From Faucicola osloensis_B (lineage in GTDB: Bacteria; Pseudomonadota; Gammaproteobacteria; Pseudomonadales; Moraxellaceae): a DNA stretch of 64,000 nt. The stretch is from assembly GCA_964211495.1 (NCBI GenBank), contig CAXORL010000001.1:496001-560000 (forward strand). The letters run 5' to 3'. The notes beneath the pieces were generated by a model, which was not told the DNA's origin, ran no database searches, and saw only the letters and a program-made list of their open reading frames with translations. This document shows, in pieces, positions 44,376 through 54,501 of the stretch (its first letter is position 1; the number at the start of each line of letters is the position of its first letter). The translations under genes and the position numbers were made by a program.

Positions 44376-47189
44376 TTATTCAGGTTTGTCGTTAAGAATT
44401 GGCGCATCGGCTTTATCTTCTGCTTTGCCGTCTGCTGAAATCGCTTCATCATCCTCTTCAACCAAGGTTGGTACAGGTTTTGGATGCGCGCCTAAGATCG
44501 CTGGGGCATCTGGGGAATGGTCGATTTGTACTTGAGGATGCCAAGCCGGTGAAGCATCGGCATCAATACCCAAGCTACTAATTGCATCTTTGACCAAACG
44601 CGCATCAACTTCACCTTCATCTGCCAATAATTTAAGCGTTGCCACCACAATGTGTGCGGCATCTACTTTGAAGTAACTACGTAATTGGCGACGACTATCC
44701 GAACGACCGAAACCATCGGTACCTAAGGTGGCATACGGACGACTGTCTGGTAGGTAGGCGCGGATTTGTTCAGAGAAAATGCGCATATAGTCGGTGGCGG
44801 CGACTACAATGCCTTCATGCTGCGCAAGTTGCTCAGTAACCCAAGGCGTACGCTGTTCATCTAGTGGGTGCAGACGATTGTACTCGTCACATGCCATGCC
44901 CTCACGAGTGAGTTCATTAAAGCTTGTGACACTCCACACGTTGGCATTGATGTTAAATTCTTCCGCTAGAATTTGTGCGGCTTTTTCAACCTCCCGTAAA
45001 ATCACGCCCGAACCTAGCAATTGCACTTGTTTTGAACCATTGTCTTTGAGCAAGTACATGCCTTTTTTGATGCCTTCTTCCACCCCTGTTGGCATAGCTG
45101 GTTGCTCGTAGTTTTCATTCATTAAGGTGATGTAGTAGAAAACCCGTTCGCCTTCACCATACATACGGCGCAGACCATCTTGTACAATCACCGCTAGCTC
45201 ATAACCATAACATGGGTCATAAGTGACACAGTTTGGCACCGTATTAAATAAAATCAACTGATGACCATCTTGGTGCTGTAAGCCTTCGCCATTGAGTGTG
45301 GTACGACCTGCGGTACCGCCAAGCAAGAACCCTTGCGCCTGCATATCGCCTGCGGCCCACACTAAATCACCGACGCGTTGGAAACCAAACATCGAATAAT
45401 AGATATAAAAAGGAATCATCGGTAACGCATTGGTTGAATAACTGGTCGCTAACGCAATCCAAGCACTCATCGCACCCGCTTCATTAATGCCTTCTTCCAG
45501 CATGTGACCGTCTTTGGCTTCTTTATAACCCATCAAGGCTTCATGGTCTTCAGGGGTATAATTTTGACCCGATGCCGAGTAGATACCCAATTGGCGGAAC
45601 ATACCTTCAAGACCAAAAGTACGGGCTTCATCAGGCACAATCGGCACTACACGCTCTTGCAGCGCTTTATTTCTTAGCAGTGCCGCTAGCAAGCGTACAA
45701 ATACCATGGTGGTAGATTGTTCTTTACCTGCACTACCTTGAAGTAATTTGTCAAAAATCTCCAACCCTGGGACATCGAGTGGAATATGACCACTACGGCG
45801 ATTGGGCAAATGTCCGCCGAGTGCTTGACGGCGACCTTTGAGGTATTGGATTTCAGCAGAATTTTCATCAGGACGATAAAACGGCAATTCTTCAAGCTGC
45901 GTATCGGTAAATGGCAAATCAAAACGATCACGGAAGTATTTTAATGAGTCAATTTCGAGTTTTTTGATTTGGTGGGTTTTGTTGACTGCTTGGCTTTGGT
46001 TAGATAAGCCATAACCTTTGACGGTTTTAACCAAAATCACTGTCGGCTGACCTTTGGCTTTCATGGCTTCACTAAATGCAGCATACACCTTCATCGGGTC
46101 GTGACCACCACGGTCTAAATTTTGGATTTCTTGGTCAGTCCAATCTTTGACCATTTCGGCAAGTTCTGGGTATTTACCAAAGAAATAATCACGGACGAAT
46201 TTACCATCACGCGCTTTATACACTTGGTATTCACCATCGAGGGTCTCAAGCATACGGTGTTTGAGCGCGCCTGTATGGTCTTTATCTAGAAGCGTATCCC
46301 ATTTACCGCCCCAGATAACTTTAATCACTCGCCAACCTGCACCGCGAAACACGGATTCAAGCTCTTGGATGATTTTACCGTTACCACGTACCGGACCATC
46401 TAGACGCTGTAAGTTACAGTTAATCACCCAAATCAGATTTTCTAAATTCTCACGACCGGCTAGTGAGATAGCACCTAGGCTCTCTGGCTCATCGGTTTCA
46501 CCATCGCCCAAGAATGCCCAAATTTTGCGACCTTCTTTTGGAATTAAGCCGCGATTTTCAAGATATTGATGCACATGCGCGTGATAAATCGACATGATTG
46601 GGCCTAAACCCATCGATACGGTTGGGAACTGCCAATAGTCAGGCATCAAATAAGGGTGTGGGTAGCTAGATAGCCCCTTGCCGCCTACTTCACGGCGAAA
46701 ATTCGTTAGCTGCTCTTCAGTCAATCGACCTTCTAAAAATGAGCGAGCATACATCCCTGGCGAACCATGACCTTGATAATAAATCATATCACCGCCAAAG
46801 CTTTCACTCGCTGCGCGCCAAAAATGGTTAAAACCTGTTTCGTATAACGTCGCGCTTGAGGCAAAAGTCGCTAAATGACCGCCTAAGTCGTCGTCATTTT
46901 TGTTGGCACGCATCACCATCGCCACCGCATTGTAACGAATGATAGCGCGAATTTTACGCTCTAGGGTTAAATCACCGGGATACGAGGGTTGATCTTCTAC
47001 AGGAATAGTGTTGATATAAGCGGTGTCAAGGCGGTTAACGCGTAACCCTTCTTGTACCGCCTTATCATAGATGGCCTTTAGTAAAAAAGTGGCACGTTTT
47101 TTTCCCACTGACTTGATTACCGAATCAAAGGCGTCAAGCCATTCTTGGGTTTCTTGACTATCAGGGTCTTTAAAATACTGATATTGCAT
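44376..47189 (-). CDS. aceE: Pyruvate dehydrogenase E1 component (homodimeric)
   Basis: The thiamine-diphosphate-dependent E1 (937 residues from the chosen start) that decarboxylates pyruvate and acetylates the E2 lipoyl groups. The ThDP/Mg motif is GDGETDEPESLGAISLA; other AceE hallmarks are YYQGHGSPGMYARSFLEGRL and TFGLEGMFRQLGIYS. It is longer than E. coli AceE (887) mainly by an acidic C-terminal tail of about 40 residues (ending DKADAPILNDKPE). ATG at 47189 is chosen because AAGGA lies just upstream; an ATG at 47222 would add 11 residues without a ribosome site. Confidence 0.96.
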   Translation of the reverse strand: MQYQYFKDPDSQETQEWLDAFDSVIKSVGKKRATFLLKAIYDKAVQEGLRVNRLDTAYINTIPVEDQPSYPGDLTLERKIRAIIRYNAVAMVMRANKNDDDLGGHLATFASSATLYETGFNHFWRAASESFGGDMIYYQGHGSPGMYARSFLEGRLTEEQLTNFRREVGGKGLSSYPHPYLMPDYWQFPTVSMGLGPIMSIYHAHVHQYLENRGLIPKEGRKIWAFLGDGETDEPESLGAISLAGRENLENLIWVINCNLQRLDGPVRGNGKIIQELESVFRGAGWRVIKVIWGGKWDTLLDKDHTGALKHRMLETLDGEYQVYKARDGKFVRDYFFGKYPELAEMVKDWTDQEIQNLDRGGHDPMKVYAAFSEAMKAKGQPTVILVKTVKGYGLSNQSQAVNKTHQIKKLEIDSLKYFRDRFDLPFTDTQLEELPFYRPDENSAEIQYLKGRRQALGGHLPNRRSGHIPLDVPGLEIFDKLLQGSAGKEQSTTMVFVRLLAALLRNKALQERVVPIVPDEARTFGLEGMFRQLGIYSASGQNYTPEDHEALMGYKEAKDGHMLEEGINEAGAMSAWIALATSYSTNALPMIPFYIYYSMFGFQRVGDLVWAAGDMQAQGFLLGGTAGRTTLNGEGLQHQDGHQLILFNTVPNCVTYDPCYGYELAVIVQDGLRRMYGEGERVFYYITLMNENYEQPAMPTGVEEGIKKGMYLLKDNGSKQVQLLGSGVILREVEKAAQILAEEFNINANVWSVTSFNELTREGMACDEYNRLHPLDEQRTPWVTEQLAQHEGIVVAATDYMRIFSEQIRAYLPDSRPYATLGTDGFGRSDSRRQLRSYFKVDAAHIVVATLKLLADEGEVDARLVKDAISSLGIDADASPAWHPQVQIDHSPDAPAILGAHPKPVPTLVEEDDEAISADGKAEDKADAPILNDKPE

Positions 47190-47469
47190 TTTTCGTTCCT
47201 TCTGGCAATGGCATCCATCCATGGAAATAACCTAGAATGGAGCTAGGTTGTAAACGACTCAAAGTATTCAACTATTACACACAAAACATTGTTATAAATA
47301 GCGATAGCAATATTTTACAGGAAAAAAATATTTATGTATTTTCGCTAATTTTTAATAGGTATTTAGCTATGAAATAAAGGTGAAAAAGACAACTGTTTTT
47401 TCTGACCGAATAGTAAATTTATCGACAAAGTAAAGCAATAAAAGCGTTAAATCGCTTGACAGTCAACCA

Positions 47470-48177
47470 TTAACACTTATCAACCGCTTTTTGATAAGCT
47501 GGGCGAGCTTGGCATTTTTTTAACCAATTGTGAATGTTGGCATATTTTGCCTCTAAACTATGGGTTTCTAGCATGGCGTTTATGCCAAATTCAAGCTGTA
47601 TATCAGCGCCGCTAAATTGGTTGCCAGCAAGCCATTCATTGCTACCCAAATGCTTATCTAACATTTTGAGCTGCTCGGTTAGCGAATGATTTAGGTAAGA
47701 TTTGTCTATCCCCGATTTGAGTAATTTTGCCACTTGCTTGATACCTATCGGTGATTTTTTTATCATGGTAGCAAATACCAGTCGGATAATAAGCAATGGC
47801 ATCAACGAGCTTTCGGTAAAATGCAGCCAATATCGATACTTTTCATACGCCTCACTGCCATAATCTGGGCGAAATTTTTTATTTAGCACCAGTTGTGAGA
47901 TGGGCTGTGCATCTTGCTGGTCGCTTGGGTGGTCATAGTTATCAATCAAATACTCAATGATATTGGCCGATTCAATCAGCGTTTTTTCATTATCTTGCAG
48001 GATAGGTGCCTTACCCATCGGGTGAATTTTTTGCAAAGACTTGGGCGCCAAACCATGATGGCGTTCGTACTTAGTCAACTGATAAGGCAGTTCTAATTCC
48101 TCTAATAGCCAAAGAATTCGGAATGAACGTGATTTTTCAAGGTGATGTAGATGCAGTTTTGACATGGGTATACTCAT
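47470..48177 (-). CDS. Glutathione S-transferase family protein
   Basis: A 235-residue GST. The N-terminal thioredoxin-like domain has HHLEKSRSFRILWLLEELELPY and the glutathione-binding ESANIIEYLID segment; the C-terminal helical domain ends with a typical FSGADIQLEFGINAM motif. Cytosolic, with unknown electrophile or peroxide substrate. The start may be the Met at codon 5 (48165), since neither ATG has a convincing ribosome site. It stands between gyrA and aceE without an obvious operon partner. Confidence 0.87.
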   Translation of the reverse strand: MSIPMSKLHLHHLEKSRSFRILWLLEELELPYQLTKYERHHGLAPKSLQKIHPMGKAPILQDNEKTLIESANIIEYLIDNYDHPSDQQDAQPISQLVLNKKFRPDYGSEAYEKYRYWLHFTESSLMPLLIIRLVFATMIKKSPIGIKQVAKLLKSGIDKSYLNHSLTEQLKMLDKHLGSNEWLAGNQFSGADIQLEFGINAMLETHSLEAKYANIHNWLKKCQARPAYQKAVDKC

Positions 48178-48268
48178 TTTTAAAGTAGTGGAATTGTTGG
48201 AACAAGATAATTTTAAATTTTATAAGGCTTTAAACTTGCTGGCTGTTGCGAAATTGTAGAATTCAGCG

Positions 48269-48303
48269 AAAAAAAACCAGCTTATTGATTGATAAGCTGG
48301 TTT
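48269..48303 (-). terminator. Rho-independent terminator of gyrA
   Basis: Perfect 12-bp stem AAACCAGCTTAT / ATAAGCTGGTTT, 6-nt loop, followed on the minus strand by a run of T (complement of 48269-48276), 35 bp after the gyrA stop. Confidence 0.9.
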
Positions 48304-48309
48304 GATAAA

Positions 48310-48339
48310 GCGAGGTTACAAATAGCAAGGCTACAAATT
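48310..48339. repeat. 15-bp tandem duplication at the gyrA stop codon (12/15)
   Basis: GCGAGGTTACAAATA followed by GCAAGGCTACAAATT, reaching into the stop codon. Confidence 0.65.
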
Positions 48340-51151
48340 AGTCATCTAGCTGTTGTGCATCGGCTTCTAGTAAACCATCTTGCTGCAGGGCTTCAGACAA
48401 CTCGATGTCTTGTAAATCGACACTATTTTGTAAATCAGTACCGTCTTGTGCGATATTTTCAGCCAATACTGCTTCTAAACTATCTTCATCCAGCTCGTCT
48501 TCACTACCGCCTTCAACCAAAGCGATGGAAACCAATGATTCATCTTGTGAAATACGAATGAGGGTGACCCCTTGTGCATTACGACCTGTCTGCGCGATTT
48601 GCCCGACAGGTGTACGCACCAGCGTGCCTGCATCAGAAATCAGCACAATATCATCAGCATCGGTTACCGCTAATGCCTGCACCAGCTCGCCATTACGCGC
48701 CGTGGTTTTGATGGCGATCATGCCTTTACCGCCCCGACCTTTGACAGGGAAATCAGAGACAGGTGTACGTTTACCAAAGCCACGCTCACAAGCACATAAA
48801 ATCTCACCTTGCTGTGGGGCAACGACCAATGACACCACACGGCTAACCGCAACGACACTGTCATTGTCTTGGTCATCTTGGCTATCGTCTTCAAGCTCGG
48901 TGTCCTCGTCTTCCATACCTTGATTGGCTAGTAGCGTCACCCGCATACCGCGTACCCCTTTTGCGGTACGACCCATCGCACGGATTTTACTTTCATTAAA
49001 GCGAATCGCTTTACCTTCATTGGAAAATAACATAATGTCTTGCTCGCCATCGGTAATGGCAACGCCAATCAAATTATCGCCGTCGTTGAGTTCGACAGCG
49101 CGAAGTCCGTTGGCACGAAGGTTTTTAAATTGTGACAATTGGACGCGTTTTACCATACCCGATGCGGTTGCAAAGAACACATAGCTATTGTCATTTTGCT
49201 TGTCATCTTCGGTCACAGGCAAGATGGCGGTGACTTTTTCATCGGCATCAAGCGCAATCAAATTGACCATCGGACGGCCACGCGAACCACGGCTGGCAAT
49301 AGGCACTTCAAACACTTGTAACCCAAACACACGACCCCGATCGGTAAAAATCATCACGTTGTTGTGTGTCGATGTGACCACCATATGGTCAATGACGTCG
49401 TCTGCTTTCATGGCAGTGGCTGACTTGCCTTTGCCACCGCGTTTTTGGGCGATATAGTCGCTGATAGGCTGGGTTTTGGCATAACCGGTACGTGAAACAG
49501 TCAACACAACGGTTTGTTCAGGAATCAAATCCGCACGGCTAAAGTCACTGCGGCTATCGACGATTTGGGTTTTGCGTGCATCGCCAAAATCATCACGGAT
49601 TTGGATTAATTCGTCTTTGATTACTTGCATTAATTGGTCAAAGTTATTCAAAATGCTTTGTAATTGGGCAATGAGTGCCAAGATTTCTTTGAATTCTTGC
49701 TGTAGCTTGTCTTGCTCTAGCCCTGTTAAACGGTGCAGCTGCATATCCAAAATAGCATTGACTTGGTCAGGCGATAGACGATAATGTTGGTTGTCATCAA
49801 TCAGTCCATATGGGGCGTTTAGGTCTTCGCCTTCAATCACATCGGGGCGAATCGAATGACTGCCTGCTGCCTCTAACATGGCAATCACGCCACCTGACTG
49901 CCAAGTATTGGTCAGTAAGTTATCGCGCGCTTCTTGGCGGTTTGCCGATGCCTTGATAGTGTCAATAATACGGTCAATGTTGGCAAGGGCAATGGTAAGA
50001 CCTTCGAGCAAATGACCACGCGCCTGTGCTTTTTTGAGTTCAAAAATAGTACGGCGAGTGACCACTTCTTGGCGGTGACGCACAAAGGCGGCAATCAAAT
50101 CACGCAACGTCATGATTTTAGGTTGACCTTCATCTAAGGCAACCATGTTGATACTAAAACTTGATTCTAAAGGCGTTTGGATAAATAGATTGTTAACGAT
50201 GACTTCCGCGTTTTCACTACGTCTTAAGTCAATGGCGATACGCATGCCATCTTTATCCGACTCATCGCGAATCTCGCTAATGCCTTCAAGTTTTTTATCG
50301 CGTACCAATTCTGCGATTTTTTCAATCAGTTTGGCTTTATTGGTTTGGTACGGAATCTCGGTAAATACAATACGTTCACGCTCTTTATTGGCGCCCGTTT
50401 CACTCATCGGTTCGATGTGATATTTGCCGCGCAAATGCAAGCGACCTTTACCGGTGCGATAAGCATCAACAATGCCTGAGCGGCCATAAATAATACCGCC
50501 TGTTGGGAAATCAGGACCGGTGATATACTGCATAAGCATTTCACCAGAGATGTGCGGGTCATCGGCATACGCCAAACACGCATTAATCACTTCCGTCAGA
50601 TTATGTGGCGCCATATTGGTCGCCATACCCACCGCAATCCCTGTGGCACCATTGACAAGTAAATTTGGAATACGGGCTGGCATGACGCTTGGCATTTGCT
50701 CCGAGCCATCATAGTTTGGCTCCCAATCCACGGTGTCTTTATCTAAATCACCCAGCATTTGGTGAGTGAGTTTTTGCATGCGCACTTCGGTATAACGCAT
50801 CGCTGCGGCGGGGTCATCATCCACTGAGCCAAAATTACCTTGACCATCGATGAGCATATAGCGCATTGAGAACGGCTGCGCCAAACGCACAATTGCGTCA
50901 TAAACTGCCGTATCACCATGTGGGTGGTATTTACCGATAACATCACCGACCACACGCGCCGATTTTTTGTAAGGTTTGTTAAAGTCGTTTGATAATTCAT
51001 GCATCGCGTATAACACACGGCGATGAACAGGTTTGAGCCCATCACGCACATCAGGTAAAGCACGGGAGACAATTACGCTCATGGCATAGTCGAGATAAGA
51101 TTGTTTTAATTCATCGACGATGCCAATGGGGCTAACGGAATCGGTGGACAT
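48338..51151 (-). CDS. gyrA: DNA gyrase subunit A
   Basis: GyrA cuts and rejoins DNA during supercoiling. The catalytic tyrosine is Tyr120 (AAAMRYTEVRM). The quinolone-resistance region reads HPHGDTAVYDAIV with Thr81 and Asp85 at the positions of E. coli Ser83 and Asp87; Thr is a usual wild-type residue in Moraxella and Pseudomonas, so this is not evidence of resistance. The C-terminal beta-pinwheel has the GyrA box QKRGGKGK. A ~25-residue acidic insertion (EDEDTELEDDSQDDQDND) and an acidic tail lie in the C-terminal part. AGGAG is 5 bp before ATG 51151; the upstream ATG at 51169 lacks a site. Confidence 0.96.
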   Translation of the reverse strand: MSTDSVSPIGIVDELKQSYLDYAMSVIVSRALPDVRDGLKPVHRRVLYAMHELSNDFNKPYKKSARVVGDVIGKYHPHGDTAVYDAIVRLAQPFSMRYMLIDGQGNFGSVDDDPAAAMRYTEVRMQKLTHQMLGDLDKDTVDWEPNYDGSEQMPSVMPARIPNLLVNGATGIAVGMATNMAPHNLTEVINACLAYADDPHISGEMLMQYITGPDFPTGGIIYGRSGIVDAYRTGKGRLHLRGKYHIEPMSETGANKERERIVFTEIPYQTNKAKLIEKIAELVRDKKLEGISEIRDESDKDGMRIAIDLRRSENAEVIVNNLFIQTPLESSFSINMVALDEGQPKIMTLRDLIAAFVRHRQEVVTRRTIFELKKAQARGHLLEGLTIALANIDRIIDTIKASANRQEARDNLLTNTWQSGGVIAMLEAAGSHSIRPDVIEGEDLNAPYGLIDDNQHYRLSPDQVNAILDMQLHRLTGLEQDKLQQEFKEILALIAQLQSILNNFDQLMQVIKDELIQIRDDFGDARKTQIVDSRSDFSRADLIPEQTVVLTVSRTGYAKTQPISDYIAQKRGGKGKSATAMKADDVIDHMVVTSTHNNVMIFTDRGRVFGLQVFEVPIASRGSRGRPMVNLIALDADEKVTAILPVTEDDKQNDNSYVFFATASGMVKRVQLSQFKNLRANGLRAVELNDGDNLIGVAITDGEQDIMLFSNEGKAIRFNESKIRAMGRTAKGVRGMRVTLLANQGMEDEDTELEDDSQDDQDNDSVVAVSRVVSLVVAPQQGEILCACERGFGKRTPVSDFPVKGRGGKGMIAIKTTARNGELVQALAVTDADDIVLISDAGTLVRTPVGQIAQTGRNAQGVTLIRISQDESLVSIALVEGGSEDELDEDSLEAVLAENIAQDGTDLQNSVDLQDIELSEALQQDGLLEADAQQLDD

Positions 51152-51345
51152 GCACGCTCCTTTTATCAAGCTACTTATATATGAGTCATCTTATTTATTT
51201 TACTTTTCAAGGCGATGCCTAAGTTAACAACCATGCGTTTAAAAGCCATGCGCAATTTTGACCAAAAGTTGCAAAAAACCCCAATCAAAACCTTTAGAAA
51301 AGTAACACAGATGACGTTATATTTTTAGGATAGTAAAAAGGAATA

Positions 51346-51354
51346 ATTATAGCA
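51346..51354 (-). promoter_or_regulatory. Candidate extended -10 promoter of gyrA (TGCTATAAT)
   Basis: A perfect TGnTATAAT on the minus strand, which would give a ~190-nt leader. The -35 region is weak, as allowed for extended -10 promoters. Confidence 0.5.
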
Positions 51355-51516
51355 TAAAACGCGTGATTTAGCAGTTAACTCACCGCCAAATGTCGACGGT
51401 AATATCAAAATATCATGCTTTAATGGGTGTTATTTTACCCCCATGGCAAACTGTCCAAACTTTACCAGCTATCTTAATCAGCTATTGTAATAATCTATAA
51501 AATAAACTGTCTAATG

Positions 51517-51544
51517 ACAAAGCCTGTTGATAAACAGGCTTTGT
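51517..51544. other. Perfect 12-bp hairpin downstream of the hydrolase gene
   Basis: ACAAAGCCTGTT and AACAGGCTTTGT around a 4-nt loop (GATA). It lacks a T-run on either strand, but its place 78 bp after the hydrolase stop suggests a 3'-end structure. Confidence 0.6.
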
Positions 51545-51605
51545 TAAATGGGTCTCAGTTAAGTGCGTGTTGGTTAATTGGCTATAGCTTCAGGCTACCG
51601 CAAAT

Positions 51606-51637
51606 TTAGAACTGGCTAAACTTAGAACTGACTAAAC
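51606..51637. repeat. 16-bp tandem duplication at the hydrolase stop codon (15/16)
   Basis: TTAGAACTGGCTAAAC followed by TTAGAACTGACTAAAC; the stop codon of the hydrolase gene begins the second copy. Confidence 0.88.
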
Positions 51638-53286
51638 AATGTCTGTGCCACACCCATACAATACGGCGTGACTAAACCATGATATTGCATAGCAACGGCT
51701 TGTGATGGATTGCCCCCGTTGGCCGCAGCATTCGCTGCAATATTTTGCACTTTGCTAGCAAATTCTGCCTGCATTTTTTCTGATTGAGACTGGATGCTAT
51801 TATTGTTGACGGTATCAAAACCTAACGTTTGATAAACCGGTTTTTGACGCGTGGCGCGATTGGTAACATCGATATCAATAATTCCCAACTTGGTCGCGCT
51901 AGTTTTATTAGCGTCAGTGTCCCATAGCGTTTTCATTAAACTAGTATTGACGTCAAAGAACACCATCGGATCTTGGTTACCACCACACATAATAACAGGC
52001 ATTGTTGGTAAATAGCCGCGCAAGTCATTGGCTTTTAACGCTTTACGCAGGGGATGTTCAGGCAGTGTAGCAGGCACTGGGTTATAGTTGGTATAACCTT
52101 GTAAATAAGGCACTGCCCAATCGACATTTTTTTGGATATCTGCCAAGTACTCTAATCGGTAGTCATTTTTTACTAAATAATGCGTCGTGTCAAAGCCAAA
52201 GCTAAATGCTGGGTCAGACGGTGATAACGCATCCAGCGTTGAATTGCCCGTTGGTGCTTTTTGAAACATCGCTGAGGCAGGCAATTTACCACTTAAAACG
52301 AGCTGCATATCAGTCATGCTGGCGCTAGGCAGTAGCGAGGGGATTTCATCGGCATTGGCTGGCGCAAACATATCGCTGGGTTTGGCATAAATATCGCCAT
52401 ACTGCTCTTGATAGTTGCGAGCCATCAGCGGAGCAAAAAATGTCGCACCGAGCATGACTTTGCCACCAAATACCACATCACCAAAGGCTTCCATGGCATA
52501 GGGTCCAGAAATTGGCAGTGCTGCTGTCACAGGTTCTTTGAGCGTTTCAAGATAGCGCGTGGTTGCCATAGTGACATAGCCACCTTGAGAATAACCTGTG
52601 ATAAACAATTTGCCATTGTCAGCGACATTGGTTGCACTGCCCGTGCGGCGTACCACTTCCCTGCCTGCTTTTAACGCATCTGCCATCTCGTGTGACTGCT
52701 GCTGGGCATTGAGGTACGGGTGATAAGCTAGGCTTGATTTGTCATAACCTGCATAATTGGGTGAGATAACTACATAGCCCTGCCCTGCAAACAAAGCCGC
52801 TAACAATGTCGCCGCCGGTCCTGCTTCATTGTTGGCATTACCCACTTCTGCAAAATTATAGGCTTTGGTCGTTGCCGTACCGTGGGCATTGAGTACAATC
52901 GGTCGATTGCCACTACAGCTTGCATCCGTGCCTGTCGGAATAAACACAGCACCCGTCGCATCGGTCTTATTACCTTTGACATCGACGGTATCATATTGCA
53001 TGTATTCTACACGCACACCGCACTTGGGCGTGGCTGCAACTTTGCTAAAATCGGGGTCTGTGGTATTAAATAACTGGGTTAAGGCGCTGGCGGTGAGGTT
53101 TTTGGTCGTTAATGGATCTTTGATTAAATTACCTGTGGGCAGTGAAGCAACGCCTGTTTTGGCAGGTGGCGTTGTCGCGGAATCATTGTCGCTACCACAA
53201 GCGGCTAAGGTTGATGCCAACCACACCGAGATAAAAATTTTGGTTAGGCTAAAAGTAGGGTGAATTAAATCAGACTGACGGTGCAT
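51622..53286 (-). CDS. Lipoprotein alpha/beta hydrolase (secretory lipase/esterase-like)
   Basis: A 554-residue protein with a lipoprotein signal: hydrophobic core and lipobox LAAC with lipidated Cys30. The alpha/beta-hydrolase nucleophile elbow is GYSQGG, a likely acid is the Asp of GGNQDPMVFF and a likely base is the His of MQYHGLVTPYC near the C-terminus. Family members hydrolyse lipids or esters outside the cytoplasm; the substrate is not evident. Several Cys may form disulfides. It is flanked by spacers and looks monocistronic. Confidence 0.85.
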   Translation of the reverse strand: MHRQSDLIHPTFSLTKIFISVWLASTLAACGSDNDSATTPPAKTGVASLPTGNLIKDPLTTKNLTASALTQLFNTTDPDFSKVAATPKCGVRVEYMQYDTVDVKGNKTDATGAVFIPTGTDASCSGNRPIVLNAHGTATTKAYNFAEVGNANNEAGPAATLLAALFAGQGYVVISPNYAGYDKSSLAYHPYLNAQQQSHEMADALKAGREVVRRTGSATNVADNGKLFITGYSQGGYVTMATTRYLETLKEPVTAALPISGPYAMEAFGDVVFGGKVMLGATFFAPLMARNYQEQYGDIYAKPSDMFAPANADEIPSLLPSASMTDMQLVLSGKLPASAMFQKAPTGNSTLDALSPSDPAFSFGFDTTHYLVKNDYRLEYLADIQKNVDWAVPYLQGYTNYNPVPATLPEHPLRKALKANDLRGYLPTMPVIMCGGNQDPMVFFDVNTSLMKTLWDTDANKTSATKLGIIDIDVTNRATRQKPVYQTLGFDTVNNNSIQSQSEKMQAEFASKVQNIAANAAANGGNPSQAVAMQYHGLVTPYCMGVAQTLFSQF

Positions 53287-53454
53287 CTCATACTCCTTAT
53301 GAGGAAATTAATGGTTCATATCCTTGAACGACGCATCATGTTACCCAAAAAAAACGGGCATGAAAGCGATAGACTCATCATGCCAGTTTTTATACTATTT
53401 GAACATCCGTTTCTAAAAAAAATTACTACTGAAACAAAAAAACCTAAAGTAGCT

Positions 53455-54372
53455 CTAAACAGGTTCGCGTTTAAGCTTGCTCCAAACCGCAGTTACTGGA
53501 CCCGATAAGGCATAAATCACGCTAATCGCGAGCAATCCTGCAGGAATATTATACAGTACGATACCGAGCGCAAACACAATCAAAATCAATGCCACAAACG
53601 GGACACGCTTTTTATCAAACTCTTTAAAGCTATAGTATTTTAAATTACTCACCATCAAAAAGCCGGCTATCACCACCCAAATGGCTGCCAAGATTTGAAA
53701 AGCGGGACTGGTCGCCGGCAATTCAACTTGCCAATCCATATGCACCATCACAAACGTCGTGACTAAAATAGCGGCGAGCGGACTTGCTACCCCGACAAAG
53801 TATTTTTTATCAACAACACCAATTTGTACATTAAAACGCGCCAGTCTCAGCGCCGCACAGGCAGCATACACAAAGGCGCAAGCGATACCAATACGCCCCA
53901 ACGGCTCTAACGCATAATGATAAATCAATAACGCAGGCGCCAGTCCAAACGCGATGCAGTCGGCTAGCGAGTCTAGCTGCTCGCCAAAGGGACTTTGTGC
54001 ATTGAACAACCTTGCCGCCCGACCATCTAACCCATCTAGCAATGCCGAGATAAAAATCGCCACACAGGCACGCATATAATGCCCTTCCCCCAACGCGCTT
54101 TGGGTAATCGAATAAAATGCCGCAAGCAGCGACAATAGCGTAAATGAATTGGGAATTAAATAAACGCCTTTTTGCGCAATCGTTTTGTCAGCGACACGCG
54201 CATTTTCAATGACTTCAAAGGTAAGCCCATCATAGTCATCGGTTTCTGCCAATTCACGGTTACGCTGATGCTCAAGCTGAATTGGATTAATATGCTGAGC
54301 CTGTGGCGGCTGTTGGGAGGGATCGATGGGCGTCTTAATAAGGGTTGGTTGGTTATTATTATCGTTATTCAT
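53455..54372 (-). CDS. pssA: CDP-diacylglycerol--serine O-phosphatidyltransferase
   Basis: A CDP-alcohol phosphatidyltransferase membrane enzyme making phosphatidylserine, precursor of phosphatidylethanolamine. The catalytic motif DGLDGRAARLF...GEQLDSLAD fits DGxxARxxxxxxxxGxxxDxxxD. About seven helices follow a ~70-residue Gln/Asn-rich cytoplasmic N-terminus. AAGGAT precedes the ATG. PssA (membrane type II) is favoured over PgsA by the length (305) and the segment KGVYLIPNSFTLLSLLAAFYSI. Confidence 0.92.
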   Translation of the reverse strand: MNNDNNNQPTLIKTPIDPSQQPPQAQHINPIQLEHQRNRELAETDDYDGLTFEVIENARVADKTIAQKGVYLIPNSFTLLSLLAAFYSITQSALGEGHYMRACVAIFISALLDGLDGRAARLFNAQSPFGEQLDSLADCIAFGLAPALLIYHYALEPLGRIGIACAFVYAACAALRLARFNVQIGVVDKKYFVGVASPLAAILVTTFVMVHMDWQVELPATSPAFQILAAIWVVIAGFLMVSNLKYYSFKEFDKKRVPFVALILIVFALGIVLYNIPAGLLAISVIYALSGPVTAVWSKLKREPV

Positions 54373-54380
54373 TGATTATC

Positions 54381-54408
54381 CTTGCAGGTTGTCTCTTGCA
54401 GGTCGTCT
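54381..54408. repeat. 14-bp tandem duplication in the pssA leader (13/14)
   Basis: CTTGCAGGTTGTCT followed by CTTGCAGGTCGTCT; the first copy overlaps the pssA ribosome site on the minus strand. Confidence 0.85.
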
Positions 54409-54501
54409 GTAATAAATCGTCTGTTGCTAAGTGCATCAAGCTCGGTAAAAAATTGCGAAATTTGGCGGGTTTTGTGACCAGTTAACCCGCCAAGTGTGAA
54501 A

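Larger units (their letters stand above)
51152..51621. other. Intergenic region upstream of gyrA
   Basis: 470 bp between the gyrA start and the end of the hydrolase gene. It holds a candidate gyrA promoter (51346-51354), a 12-bp hairpin (51517-51544) and half of a 16-bp tandem duplication (51606-51637). No ORF is seen. Confidence 0.55.

Noticed and set aside
48405..48923. A 172-codon open frame antisense to gyrA
   Set aside because: It lies wholly opposite gyrA, has Ser/Thr-rich composition typical of a reverse-frame shadow, no ribosome site, and gyrA is certain.
48338..51151. Thr81 in GyrA as a quinolone-resistance change
   Set aside because: Thr is a usual wild-type residue at this position in Moraxella and Pseudomonas, and Asp85 is unchanged.
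53281..53508. A 75-codon open frame in the hydrolase-pssA gap
   Set aside because: Overlaps both neighbours, is Lys/Arg-rich without motifs and has no convincing start; probably chance.
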